From Sycobia sp. Sy_11 (Eukaryota; Arthropoda; Insecta; Hymenoptera; Epichrysomallidae): 64,000 bases of DNA. Shown in pieces: positions 44,170 to 54,689 of the stretch. Positions within the stretch are counted from its first letter, which is position 1. The number at the start of each line of letters is the position of its first letter. Location: NCBI GenBank assembly GCA_018907035.1, contig JACCIC010000278.1:250001-314000 (forward strand), in the 5' to 3' direction. Position numbers and translations under genes: made by a program. Under the pieces are notes generated by a model that was not told where the DNA came from, made no database searches, and saw nothing but the letters and a program-made list of their open reading frames with translations.

Positions 44170-44530
44170 TGAGAAGAACGCATTTAGCCAACTGCGTATA
44201 CTGCTATCGCAAGCCCCTGTATTATCGCGCCCTGTGCAGAGTAGATCGTCTATTTTACAGAGAGATACCAGTAACTACGCCCTCGGTCATGTTCTTAGTC
44301 AAGACACGGAAAATGAAGAGCACCTCATCGCTTATGCGATCAGGGCAATGACTAAGGCGGAGGTGAATGATACGGTAAACGAAAAAGAGTGTCTCGCCAT
44401 ACTCTGTGCCGTAGAAAAATTCAGAGGCTACATGTTGGGAGAGGAATCACTGATCACAGTATTCTAAAATGATTGCACACGCTAAAGAATCCTACTGGGA
44501 AGTGAGCCAGATGGATCGGAGCGCTGGAGG
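44170..44530 (+). pseudogene. Gypsy RNase H (copy 5b)
   Basis: Reads SILQRDTSNYALGHVLSQDT, EHLIAYAIRAMTKAEVNDTV, NEKECLAILCAVEKFRGYML (open for 77 codons, 44234-44467), then frame changes and a GKx-ARWIGALEAYH-like segment (44500-44530). DTSNYALG carries the first catalytic Asp of RNase H. Confidence 0.75.
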
Positions 44531-44559
44531 CCTATCATATAAAGATAATTCATTGAAAA

Positions 44560-45330
44560 CGCGCACTGCACAAAGTGCCAGAAGTCACCAACAGTTACCA
44601 TCACCATTATGGGTCGAGACAGTTGGTGTGAGAAAAAGCTAAAACAAATCACAGATTGCCAATAAAAACATCTGGACAGCCGCATTGGAGATAATACCCT
44701 CTTAAAACATCGTCCAAACGTCTACTCGGATATACTAGGTCCCGAGGAAGATGACTAGAAGATCGTGTCTTCAAGACCGCGAGCGGATACTGTTCGAATG
44801 TCACAATACGCCGCCATCCGGACATTTCAATGTTGAAAAGACCTTACACCAGATCTCTCGAAGTTACTACCAGGAATGAGACGAGATACCTATAATTACA
44901 TGAAATACTACCCAAAGTGCCAGCTGTATAAAGTTTCCCAGAAGTCACCGACCGGCCTAATGACACACAGAAATGTGGAAGCGCCATGGACAAGCGTGGC
45001 CACTGACATAATGGGTCCCTTTTCTGACCTTTTTCCTTTCGAATACCTTTTTACCAACTATAATAACACCGAGTTCGTCAATGAGCTGATCAAACAGAGA
45101 CTCAACGAGCTCGGGATAATGCAGTAGCTGATAGCGCCATACCATGCACAGGCAAACCCCGTAGAGGGGGTAAACCGCACGTTCAAGAAATGATTTCAAT
45201 CTTCGTAAAAGAAGATCATAAAGATTGGGCCATGCACGTGTCTGAACTGGCTTTCGCCATCAACACCTCTGTGCATGCAAGTACGCAGGCCTCGCCAATC
45301 CTCTAACTTTCGGCAGAAATTCCAGAGAAA
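44560..45330 (+). pseudogene. Gypsy integrase (copy 5b)
   Basis: The zinc finger is decayed: ECHNTPPSGHFNVEKT near 44810 and KYYPKCQLYKVSQKSPTGLM (HCPEC changed to YYPKC). The core reads VEAPWTSVATDIMGPF (first Asp present), then jumps to the later part NYNNTEFVNELIKQRLNELG (the DNGTEF motif has become NYNNTEF, so the second Asp is lost) and IAPYHAQANPVEGVNRT (Glu present). Then WAMHVSELAFAINTSVHAST. The middle of the core is deleted at about 45027. Confidence 0.75.
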
Positions 45331-46060
45331 TGCCTACATACAGAGACATCGGCGAGAACAATAAACCATTACAGTCGCTAACACCTGCCGACTAGCTAAT
45401 ACGCATGAAAAGACTGTCAGTCATTCATGAATTCATTAAAAAGAACCTATGTGCAGTCAGAAATAAGCAGGCGCACTATTATAATAGAAACAGGAAAGAG
45501 TCTGTACATGAAATCATGTATTATCATCAGGGTCGGATAAATTTACAGTCAAATTTATTTGGCATTTTGGAGAAATAGAGAACGAACAGGAGTGGGATCG
45601 TCGAGAAAGACGTAAAACAGCCATAAGCTCAGCAGAAGAAATAGAAGAGGTTCGCCCAGAAAGAGATAAAACTATCACAGTAACATCTGAAGAAGAAACA
45701 GAAGAGAGAGCACAGGAGTGCAAGAGTCCAGAACAACTTAAAGTTGCCGCAACAAGAACGAAGAAAAGAGATGAAGTGAATACACCAACAGAGGGCTCTC
45801 ATACGCAAAGACGAGAACCTAGGGAGAAAAAGAGAACGGACTGGATATATCGTGAATCCATTTTCCACGAGGTACGAGGACTTGGGTGATACTATCGGAG
45901 TGGGATCTAAAACCGACAGCGAAGCGTCGCACAGGACAGGACCACTCGAAGCATCTCGTAGATACTTAGTGGTTTATAGAACCCCACATCAGCACTATCA
46001 GCTCCTTACCTTATCGGCCAGGCCCAAGATACCATATGAGGGTAAGACCATAGGAAGGTA
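45330..46060 (+). pseudogene. Integrase C-terminus and polyprotein tail of copy 5b
   Basis: From 45550 the plus strand is highly charged: GEIENEQEWDRRERRKTAIS, SAEEIEEVRPERDKTITVTS, EEETEERAQECKSPEQ, which mirrors the 17-residue repeats of copy 6 (RPETRKTTTTSEAVEE). The end reads RYEDLGDTIGVGSKTDSEAS, HRTGPLEASRRYLVV, the conserved tail block shared with copies 2 and 3. The reading stops near 46060 at the mariner. Confidence 0.6.
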
Positions 46061-46061
46061 A

Positions 46062-47035
46062 TTTTTATAATCGTATTCCGGAATGTCCATCAGTTCCGTT
46101 TTCGATTCGGCTATTATTTTTTCAATCGAATCAAAACCATGGCCCTGAAGTGGTCTTTTGAGTTTGCTGAACAGCCAGAAGTTACACGGTGCTAAATCAG
46201 GAGAGTACAGTGGTTGAAAAACAATAGTGGTTGAATTTTGGTCGAAATGTTCATGTAAAATGAATGCAATTTGAGCTGGTGCATTATCGTGATGCAAAAG
46301 CAAGTGTTTTCTTTCCATAAATCTCGCCTACTGTGACGAATAGCTTCACACAACCGACGTATAATACTCAAACAATATCCTTTCTTAACCGTTTGGCCGA
46401 TGGGAAGAAATTCACAATGCACCACACCCCGATAATTGAAGAAATCAGTGAGCATAACCATGATTTTTGAGCGACTTTTGAGTGATTTTTTTTGGTCTCC
46501 GCTCTCTTTTGGCACGCTATTCGCTCGATTGATCGGTTGTTTCAATAATATCAAGCATAGACCTAAGTCTTATCTTCAGCAATAATGCGTTCCATCTTAA
46601 ACCGATAGTCCGAAAGCATCGTTTCACAGCTTCACGCGACACTTCACGCTTTTTCCCCAAAAAATTCAGTGTTTTGCACCATTTCAGATTTCACTCTTTT
46701 CAGGCACATAATGTCTTGCAAAATGGCGCTACCTAATCCATTTGAAGTTCCGACAATAGTAGCATGCGCTCCAGTAGTCAATCGACGATTTTGCAAAACC
46801 AATTCTCTGATTTTGTCGATTTGTAGCCCATCAGTGTTCTTGGTCATCTTTGATGTGGTTCGTCTTCAACGCGTTCTCGACTTTCTTTGAACAATTTGTG
46901 CCAATCAAAAACACTTGCTCTTGAGATACACTTCTGACCAAAGGCCATCTGCAACACTCTGAACGTTTCGGCGGCCGATATTTCATTTCGTGCATAAAAT
47001 TTAATGCTACTTCTTTGTTGAATAATTTGAGACAT
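46062..47035 (-). pseudogene. Mariner transposase copy E (broken)
   Basis: The minus-strand Met at 47035 opens MSQIIQQRSSIKFYARNEIS, AAETFRVLQMAFGQKCISRA, SVFDWHKLFKESRERVEDEP, then with a frame change RELVLQNRRLTTGAHA, and, after IIAEDKT, a stop in place of the usual Trp. The catalytic part continues with RSKIMVMLTDFFNYRGVVHC, EFLPIGQTVKKGYCLSIIRR and LLLHHDNAPAQIAFILHEHF. SPDLAPCNFWLF has Asn where the third catalytic Asp belongs (codon at 46181-46183). The C-terminal 40 or so residues are cut off by the junction with Gypsy copy 5b. Confidence 0.82.
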
Positions 47036-47039
47036 TATA

Positions 47040-47735
47040 AAAAGGGAAGAAACAACTTTTCTTTATTCAAAAAACACAAGCGTGACTATGTGACAAATGA
47101 AGATAATTACGCGAAGTTTGGCATAGATATACTGACTACCAAATTAACTTAACTTGACTACTAACTTAACATAAAGTCAGATATACGTATCAATTTAAAA
47201 ATAGAAACTTTTGTCTGAATCGATAAACCCGAGAAATTTGAATTGAAAAATTTTATTCATATTTGTATTTTTTTTGTTTCCAATTGATGGCTGTAGCGAT
47301 AAATAGTAGTCCAAATAAATTGATCGTAGATGTGTTAGGTATTTGAAAACATAACGTAATCGAAATATTAGTTCATTTGTGTCTGTGTTCAATTAACTAT
47401 TATGCACAAAGAAAATTAGGAAGCAATAGAAAATAGACGAATCTAATACAATATCAAATGAATACACATTCTTTCAACTGAGGTCACCTTGTATTAATAC
47501 TTTCGACGGACTACTTTGAGTTGAAGTTCATAATTCAAGACATCACCTAATGGCCGCTGCTGAAACAGATTCTTAAAACCATTAACTTAATTTATTGACG
47601 AAAGTAAATTGATTTGATTTGATCAATGAAAAACAAAGCCTATGTCCTTTCCAAGATAATATAGAATCTGTATGTATTTCAGAACATTCGGTTCAGTAGA
47701 TTTTTCGGTTATTGTGTACCAACAAAACACGCTTT
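47040..47735. other. AT-rich stretch between two mariners
   Basis: Probably the 5' untranslated part of mariner E and the 3' end of mariner F; no terminal repeats could be paired. Confidence 0.4.
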
Positions 47736-47739
47736 GTCT

Positions 47740-48731
47740 TCATAAATTAGTATGATTAGACGGCAACTTCATAAAACTCTCGTAGAAATCTCTCCCCTTA
47801 TTTGTGAAGAATTCTGATAGCCACTTTTCACAAGCCTCTTGTGAGTCCATCTTCACACGATCAAGGGCGCTCGACATGGGCAGGAACAGGTGGTAATTAC
47901 TTGGCGCTATGTCTGCGCTATATGATGAATGCGATAAAACCTCCCATCCGAACTCCCGTAGCTTCTGACGAGTCGTCAACAAAGTGTGTGGTCTGTCGTT
48001 GTCTTGGTGGAACACTACACTCATCCTGTTGGTCAATTGTGGACACTTATGGTCGATAGCCTACTTCAAGCGGTCCAGTTGTTAACAGTAGATGGTAGAA
48101 TTAAGCGTCTGGCCATATGAGAACAGCTCATAGTGGATGATTCCCTTCCAATTCCACCGAACACACAGCAAAACCTTTCTGGCCTTCAATCCCGGCTTGA
48201 CCACTGTTTGCAACGGTCCACCGACTTGGACCACGACCGTTTTCGCTTGATATTGTCGTAAGTGATCGATTATTCGTCGCCAGTCAACATCCGCTTCAAA
48301 AACGGGTTCAGTTCGTTCCGTTTCAGCAGCACATCGCAGGCGTTGATTCGGTCCAGAAGGATTGTTGGCGTCAAATCATGCTGCACTCAAACATCAAGCT
48401 GGTTTTGTATTCAGCCTTTTGAAGATGGTTTAAAATGGTTTGGTGACTAACTCTCATCTGCTGGTCGATGTCACGAGATGTCACATGTCGGTCTAACTCG
48501 ATAAATTCCATGATTTCATAGGTACGTCGTCACAGGTCTTCCGCCGGCTGGCTTATCCACGATGTCGTTTTCATCGGCTCTAAATCGACGAAACCAGTCC
48601 TCAGCGGTTCGAAGTGATAGCGTATCATCCCCCAAAACACGATTAATTTTACGGAATGTTTCTCTAGCGGATTTGCCATTGACAAAGGAAAATTTTAAAA
48701 TTTCACGAATTCCAGCGTTAATGAACTCCAT
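47740..48731 (-). pseudogene. Mariner transposase copy F (broken)
   Basis: Met at 48731: MEFINAGIREILKFSFVNGK, SARETFRKINRVLGDDTLSL, RTAEDWFRRFRADENDIVDK, a clean N-terminal helix-turn-helix. The middle (48510-48040) is out of frame with several stops, though DIDQQMRVSHQTILNHLQKA is legible. The catalytic end (48036-47740) reads MSVVFHQDNDRPHTLLTTRQ, KLREFGWEVLSHSSYSADIA, PSNYHLFLPMSSAL. The second Asp is present (HQDN), while the third is Asn (PSNYHLF in place of PSDYHLF). A different lineage from copies A-E. Confidence 0.8.
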
Positions 48732-48924
48732 GTTTACACGTCTATAACTTTAAAATGCAATTACCAACTAATCATGCATAGCGTCTTTTTCTACGTTATG
48801 TCAAGACCTTTCAAATGATGTATATTATTGACAGATACGAGCTCTGTTGCGCTTTGTACATAGCCACGAAATTCATAAGACAAAAAGGCGGAAGGAAGAT
48901 ATTTGACAACCTAATATTATATCC

Positions 48925-49620
48925 TCAGACACAGAGGTTAACACGTACGGTTGTAGCTGTGTGCGTGAGCGCTTCCACAGCGCTGATCGACCGTTGTGCT
49001 GGGCTAATGCTATGAAAAGGGGACAGGGGAAATGGAATGGAAGCACGCCGTAGTATTAGCGAGATTGCAACAATGAAGTCGCTTTTTATTACACAAAACA
49101 ATTGTACATGACTTGAGTAGCTCAGACACTACTCACGCTGCTCTCTCTCTCTTACGTGGTTGCGTAAGAACGTGGAGGGCCGTGCCGCTAGCTCTCTCTC
49201 TCTCTTCCTTACGCTTCGGCTTGGCCTGGGCAAGCGACCGATGATGGTGTCGCTGGCTAGTAGTCCGTCTACCGACGGCGGAGCTGTTCCCGCCTTTCCC
49301 GTCCACTCACACACAGATCTGGGTTACGTCAAGGCTGCGTCCGTGTGCCTGTCGCTGTACCTCTGACTTACGCGCACGTATTCGTTACCTCAGCTCTGAG
49401 CTAGGCTGCAGAGTTCTGCCTCGAAAGCACGTCGACGCGACGGCAGCTTTTACGGCTACCTCACCTGAGTAACTTCGGTCGACGAACTACAATGATATGT
49501 CAAGTATACGGCTAAAGCCATGCTTTATGCGGGGTAACAGAAAGGTGACACTTGCGCAATCACTCGCGGTTTTACTCGAACACTTTAACCTACAACCGCC
49601 GTTCGGACGGTTACAAATTC
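48925..49620 (-). repeat. LTR-like block, family U, copy 1
   Basis: CpG-rich block that aligns over its length with 59996-61135: shared starts CCTCAGACACAGAG, CTGTAGCTGTGTGCGTGAGC, then GCACGCCGTAGTATTAGC, TTGCGTAAGAACGTGGAGGG, TTCGGTCGAC and the shared end CAACCGCCGTTC followed by CGGTTACA. AATAAA lies on the minus strand near 49092, and the minus strand starts TGTAACCG. Copy 2 has a primer-binding site next to it, which marks both as LTRs. About 370 bp of copy 2 (60215-60585) is missing here. Open frames inside are not genes. Confidence 0.65.
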
Positions 49621-50640
49621 CCCCTTCCAGCCCACAGAGGGGGGCGCGTGGTCGCGAAGGGGTTCGGATAATGACGGTGCGCGGGGTGCGGGCGTTCCGG
49701 ATATGCATTGGGGATACGGTAGGGCATAATACATAGTTTGGGGAAAATCGGCGACAATTGGTTTACGCTTCGCATGGGTAAGAAAAGAAAAAAAAATCAA
49801 TTTGAAATAACTGAAAAAAAATGTGGTTACACTCGCTGGTGTGCATTTTGGTCGTTGGTCGCTCACTGTGATTCTATACAATACTATTTGTTTTCCTATT
49901 TCTCCTTTCCTACTTCTAATTACAAACTATGCCCTACTCTAACCAATTGCTAACGCGAATCTTATCCTAAAGCGGTAATGAGCATACTATTATTATATGA
50001 AACAAAACTATCACTATTATTTACGTATAACCTAACCTATTTATAGTATGGTTTCTATATTCTACGTGATTCTCGCTCACGTTTCGCCTTTTTTCTTGCA
50101 TTTCGGCTCTTCTTCTTCAGTAAGCCTCATATTGCTGAAGAATAGTTTGCCCTTAGTGGCGTTCCAATTGTTAGTGTTTGGTACGGCGTTGGTGGGACGG
50201 GCAAGTAGCCTAGACACTATAAGGAGCCATTGTGCGCTCTTCTAACTGGTTCTGTTGCCTTTGTCCTCGCTCACCAACACTGTACCATCGCCGTTTCTCG
50301 GTTGATAAATGAGTAGCACTTCCTTTCGTGGGATGTAAGGGGGGAATCATGGGGATGCCCGTAAGGAATAAAACGTTAGCGGTACTAAGTTTTAATTGCG
50401 CCATTTATCCCATTTATATGCGGCAAGTGCGCCATTTTAAGGTGCCTTTTCGTTACGCCATTTATAATGATAAAAGGCCGGAACCGCGCTCCTTGAATTT
50501 CTGCACTTCTTGCGTTGACAGCGCCATTTTTTGTGTATAACAGGACACAACAACGAATCTTCTGCAGCAGCGTGGACACTCAGCAACGGGTGGTCAATTT
50601 GTTCTACTAGACAATTGCTCCCGGCATTATTATTAGCAGT
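49621..50640. other. Unassigned stretch with GCGCCATTT motifs
   Basis: Flanks the family U LTR and the gag fragment to its right. It holds four GCGCCATTT- or ACGCCATTT-type strings between 50398 and 50530, which on the minus strand read AAATGGCGC, resembling the LTR/primer-site junctions at 30826 and 59990. No coding motif recognised. Confidence 0.35.
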
Positions 50641-50649
50641 GGTTACTGA

Positions 50650-51127
50650 GTTTCCGCGGTGCCCGCCTATCTGATGCTTTGCTCCATCGTTGGCTGCATA
50701 GCTCCTTCCGCCACGTTAGGCTGCGCCGTACCGTCCGGTGCCACGACAACTTCGGATACCTGACGTGTCGTCTTCGCCTTGTACCTGTCGTTCTTCCCCT
50801 CCCAAGACGAGCCGGCAGCAGTCGATCGTCCTGAACCTCGTGTGCGGACGTCTTGGTTCGCTCTGCTAAACTTGTAGCAAAACCGTTTGGTTCGTGGATA
50901 CAGACTGACGGAATAACGGTGAATGTCATCGCCGCAGTTCCAGCAACAAATAGTTGCTGAAGCACTTTTGCCAGCACCATTATCTCTTGCCGGGCCCGTG
51001 AAGGACCGGTTGAGCACACTACTCAGGCCTGAGAGTGGCGTTGCAGAAGCTGATGGGTGTGGCCGCATGGGTGGTATGAAATTTGGCGGTGGAGCGACGA
51101 CGATATCCATTAGCGCCGGGATCTTCT
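50650..51127 (-). pseudogene. Gag fragment with zinc knuckle
   Basis: An open minus-strand frame of 147 residues (51110-50667) starts MDIVVAPPPNFIPPMRPHPS and holds CCWNCGDDIHRYSVSLYPRT followed by KRFCYKFSRANQDVRT. This is a CCHC knuckle pair of the CWNC...H...C / FCYKC type seen in insect LTR retrotransposon gags; the last Cys of the first knuckle is Ser and later Cys are lost. It continues with basic residues. It is next to, but separate from, the tail of Gypsy copy 6 (51266), and may belong to the element that also supplied the LTR at 48925-49620. Confidence 0.65.
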
Positions 51128-51265
51128 TCTAGCTTACGAGGATAACTGCTTCTACTACTTGTTCATCCGCTGAATCTACTGAGCTAGCCACAGGGCTAGT
51201 CTCTGCTGCTCTGTATACTTACGTCGGGATCGTAAACGGAGTGGTCCTTGATCCTTGACCCCGGC

Positions 51266-51844
51266 CTATAGGGCAGAGGGCTGATCGATCACATCTGATC
51301 GTATCCGGTGTATTTGTTTTTCTGGACCCTTACCTTTGAACGGGACGGTTCCAGCGGTCCCGTTTTGTACGATATAACCGTCTTCTTTCTCATTGTCTAG
51401 CTCCTTGTAGCGTTGTTTGGAGGGGTTGTATTTTTGAGTTGTGTTATTTATATATTTGCTTGTTGGTGTGGTAGTTTTACATCTTCCCGGACGCTTTTCT
51501 TCTACTGCTTCTGATGTTGTAGTAGTTTTACGTGTTTCCGGACGATCTTTTTCTACTGCTTTTGATGTTATGGTAGTTTTACGTCTCTCCGGACGATGGA
51601 GTTCGATATAGGGGATGTGGCTAGTGACATCGGCATGAGGGTATGGGCGACTGGCCGGTTCAATATGGGGTTGGGTGTGTACGGGATTTTCGGGATTGTC
51701 AAGTGTCGGTGCAGTTCTCTGCCTCGTCCGCTGCCTCGGTACATTTTGGTCATTGTTGATACCTGTGGAGCAGTTAACGTCGTTAGATTGATAGTATCGT
51801 TTAATGTCTGACACGTGCGCCTTTGTCGTTTTCCCGTCGCTCAC
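51266..51844 (-). pseudogene. Charged C-terminal tail with 17-residue repeats (Gypsy copy 6)
   Basis: An open frame of 192 residues continuing the integrase. It starts MSDGKTTKAHVSDIKRYYQS, the usual segment after a Gypsy integrase C-terminal domain, and then contains repeats: RPERRKTTITSKAVEKD, RPETRKTTTTSEAVEEK, RPGRCKTTTPTSK. The DNA period is 51 bp (starts near 51471, 51522 and 51573). The end (DNEKEDGYIVQNGTAGTVPF) is Lys/Glu-rich. A related but non-identical array is in copy 5b. Role unknown; possibly a chromatin- or nucleic-acid-contacting tail. Confidence 0.65.
51471..51600. repeat. 51-bp tandem repeat, about 2.5 copies
   Basis: GTAGTTTTAC recurs at 51471, 51522 and 51573, exactly 51 bp apart, with CCGGACG and TCTACTGCTT in each unit. 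It is in frame within the Gypsy copy 6 tail. Confidence 0.85.
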
Positions 51845-51849
51845 GCTTT

Positions 51850-53005
51850 TTATTTCAAATATGACGGGGGATATTTTTTTGGTAACTCGACAGGATAACA
51901 GGTAATGACGAATTTAGGGGCTCGTTTTGCCGAAAATTGGTCTAGTCCTGATAACAGGACATGGTTGCGTCTACACACCATGTCATTGACCCCGAATGCC
52001 TCTGATCGGCGTCCCTCATTGTAATATTTAGCCTGTTTTAGGCTTGCGGTGCTCGGGTATTTCTTAATGAGACTGTGGATGGCGGACAATCTCTTCATGC
52101 GATCTTGCCATTCTAGGTGTGCCAACCTGCAGTGTTGACTCCTGAAAATGACGGTACATCGGCATTTCTCGGAGAATCCGGCCAAAATTTAAAAATGCTG
52201 GTGACGTCTAGGTACTAGCGTGCATCGCTGTCTTTTCTGCAAATACAAACTATGGGGGGTGGATGTCCCAGTTTTTATGGCAATTTTGGATAAAGATCGC
52301 AATCACCGTTTTTATGGCCCGATTCACCCTTTCTACAGGGTTTGCCTGTGCGTGGTACTGCGCGATAAATTGATGTATAATCCCTAATTCCGCGAGTTTG
52401 TTCTTGAACCATTTGTTGGCAAACTCGGTTCCGTTATCCGAAATTAGGTATTTTTGATAACTCTACTATGACCTATTTTTCTAGTGCTCAGGTGATCGCT
52501 TGGCCATTTGCTTTTCGTCATGGGCATATCTCCATGTATTTGATGAAGAGGTCTTGGAATACCTGGAGATGCCTATGTTGTCCCTTGCTGGTTAGGAACG
52601 GGCCCATAATGTCTACAGCGACACTGGTCTAGCGTCCCTCGATGTTGGGGACATTCAGCCCATAAATTCTCTCTGTGACACCTTGTGCATTTGACATTCA
52701 GGGCAGTGCTTTACGTTTCTGTGTATGTCCCGTTTCATACCGGGCCAATAGTATTGCTGGATGACTTTTTGAGTAGTTGTATCCACTCCATAGTGCCCTG
52801 AGGTCAGAGTGTTACACTCGGGGAGGACTCGCTCTCTGTCGTTAGAGGGTACCACGAGCTTCCAGTCATCTTGGTCGTAACCCAGTGTTTTCGCTATTTC
52901 ATTTGGGCGATGCTTGTATAAGCGCTCATCCTTGATCATCCAATTGGGATATAATTCAGGGTGTTTCTGAATTTCATCACTCTTTTGCCAGTACCACTTG
53001 TCCAT
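51850..53005 (-). pseudogene. Gypsy integrase (copy 6)
   Basis: An open frame (53005-52655) gives MDKWYWQKSDEIQKHPELYP, WMIKDERLYKHRPNEIAKTL, VLPECNTLTSGHYGVDTTTQ (the His pair partly changed: H-C replaced by PECN), YYWPGMKRDIHRNVKHCPEC and QMHKVSQREFMG. The core reads TSVAVDIMGPFLTSKGQHRH (52620-52570) in another frame. The DNGTEF and HPQANPVERVNR motifs are legible near 52430-52320 (ISDNGTEFANKWFKNKLAEL). A C-terminal frame (52185-51850) ends with CPVELPKKYPPSYLK. Broken by several frame changes, but the catalytic Asp, Asp and Glu are all recognisable. Confidence 0.8.
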
Positions 53006-53575
53006 GTCAATGATTGTGAGGGTATCGGTATTCCGAGTGTTGAGGGGACCTTGACAAGGCCTCTGGCACGTGGTGGAGTTTGTTCACTTGGCACGTGTTC
53101 CCTTTCGGTGGATGATTTCCATATTGTAGTCCTGGAGTGCCGTTGCCCACCTAGCTATGCATCCTGTTGGATCCTTCAGTGTGTGTAACCATTTAAGGCT
53201 ACTGTGGTCCGTTATTATCGTAAATTTCTCGCCGAGTAAATACCCATGGAATTTTTTTTTCCACGGCCCACAGAACTGCCAGGCACTCGTTCTCTGTGTA
53301 GTTCACCTATATAGTTCACGTCGGCTGATGATTAGGTTCTGCTTACGTATGCATTCGGGTGCTCTTCGCCTCGATGTTCTCGGCTCAGCACAGTACCTAA
53401 AGCTTAATTCCTCGCATCCATTTGCATGACATACAGCTTGTTTTGCACGCGGCGCACTAGTATGGGCGCTTGCGTCAACAGGATCCTGAGCTTGTCGAAA
53501 ACCAGTGCCACGTGACATTCTGTTTTAGCAGTTTGGTGAGGGGCAGTTTTATTTCCGCCAGGTCCTTTATAAATT
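53005..53575 (-). pseudogene. Gypsy RNase H (copy 6)
   Basis: The minus strand carries KLYVMQMDARN-ALGTVLSRE (53430-53390), PNAYVSRTXSSADVNY and ENECLAVLWAVEKK (53330-53260), GYLLGEKFTIITDHSSLKWL (53240-53190) and KDPTGCIARWATALQDYNME (53170-53120). The first catalytic Asp is present. Frameshifts at about 53300 and 53360. A protein reading across all pieces does not exist. Confidence 0.75.
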
Positions 53576-54034
53576 TAGCGTACCACCAGACAATGCCTAA
53601 AAAGGCCCTTAGTTGCTTCAGGTTGGTTGGCCTCGAGTATTCGCTCACAGGACGAATTTTGTCTGTGCAAACCGCCCGCGTTTACTATGTACCCTAGGTA
53701 CTTGACGTCCGGGTAGCAAAACTCGGGTTTCTCCTTGTTTATCTGCAGTCCAATCTCGTTGAGGCGGGTGAGTACCGCTTTCACCTCGCGAATGTGCTGC
53801 TCGAAGGTCCTCGTAGCGAAGATAATATCGTCCATATAGACGAAGACGTTTGGTTGCCACATTGACCTGAAAACGAGGTCCATACCGGAAAGTGACCGGG
53901 GCGTTCGTTAATCTGGTTGGTATTCGGCGGAGACGCTGTTTTATCGGACGATGTCCCTGAGTGTCAATAAAGTATGGCTGTATTCGTGCCAACTGCAGTA
54001 TTCCCTTATTCTCTGGTAATAGTTGTCTCAGCAT
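53575..54034 (-). pseudogene. Gypsy reverse transcriptase (copy 6, internally deleted)
   Basis: From 54034: LRQLLPENKGILQLARIQPY, IDTQGHRPIKQRLRRIPTRL, TNAPVTFRYG. The sequence jumps from the N-terminal IKQRxRRxP to LTNAP-TFxxGMD, so the fingers and the first palm motifs, about 100 residues, are missing. After a frame change the open frame 53883-53575 gives MDLVFRSMWQPNVFVYMDDI, IFATRTFEQHIREVKAVLTR, LNEIGLQINKEKPEFCYPDV and KYLGYIVNAGGLH. YMDD is intact, but the deletion makes the enzyme non-functional. Confidence 0.82.
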
Positions 54035-54683
54035 CGGTCCAGTTCTCGCTTATCCGAGTCTTTTAGTTGGGCTACCCCATTGACGGCTGCAATGGCCGTA
54101 ATAGCTTCTGGTGAGTCACGTTGTTGGGTGACAAAATGCCTAATGATGTTCTTAGGCGTGTGCCACGTAGCATCGACAAAATTGACGGTCATTTTGACCA
54201 ATGTAAGTATATCCATACCTAGTATCATAGCATACTTCAAGAAGGTTGATACCTTGATGCGTGCTTTCAGTTGTTGATTGTCGATTGTCAGCAGCAGATC
54301 GACTGCGCCATCGTTGGGACATATTTTGCCGTCCGGCATTTTATTTACGAGATTACAGCTACAATAGCTGATTTTATTAGATTGCGTGTACCAGGAGCTA
54401 CGTATGATTTTCGAGCGCCAGGGTCGATAAGCGCCGGAAATATTTTTCCCATCAATTCAATATTTAGGAAGAATCTATTTTCTAAGTCATGTGCTTTGAT
54501 GCTGGGGTATATGTTCGTCACATCCCTGACTCTGGGGCAGTCTTCTTCGTCTTTGGTGGTATGCGGAGTGATAAAGGGAGTGTCGAGGTCGACTCCAGTG
54601 TCCTCATCCGTTACTCGTTTCCCGAGCTTTTTCGTGGGCCACAGCGTGGACAGTTTAGCATTGTGACATTGTCTTGGCCACAA
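54028..54683 (-). pseudogene. Gypsy aspartic protease (copy 6)
   Basis: Two adjoining frames: 54683-54345 with HDLENRFFLNIELMGKIFPA, LIDPGARKSYVAPGTRN, and 54339-54028 with MPDGKICPNDGAVDLLLTID, AMILGMDILTLVKMTVNFVD and ATWHTPKNIIRHFV. The active site reads Asp-Pro-Gly-Ala at 54414-54425, where Thr or Ser is usual, and ILGMDIL is the second conserved protease segment. One stop codon divides the two frames. The same Pro occurs in copy 3, so it may be ancestral to the group. Confidence 0.7.
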
Positions 54684-54689
54684 TTATAG

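Larger units (their letters stand above)
42880..46060 (+). mobile_element. Plus-strand Gypsy, 5'-truncated (copy 5b, sister of copy 2)
   Basis: Starts with the same non-coding leader as copy 2 (TCTCCGGAGATTCAC, then TTAGGAAAATATT and GGTAATCCGGCTGTATC) and follows it through protease linker (43140-43363), reverse transcriptase (43565-44160), RNase H (44170-44530), integrase (44560-45330) and tail to about 46060. The two copies are not identical: indels and substitutions are frequent, so the duplication is old. A mariner (copy E) begins at about 46062 and cuts the 3' end. Confidence 0.8.
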
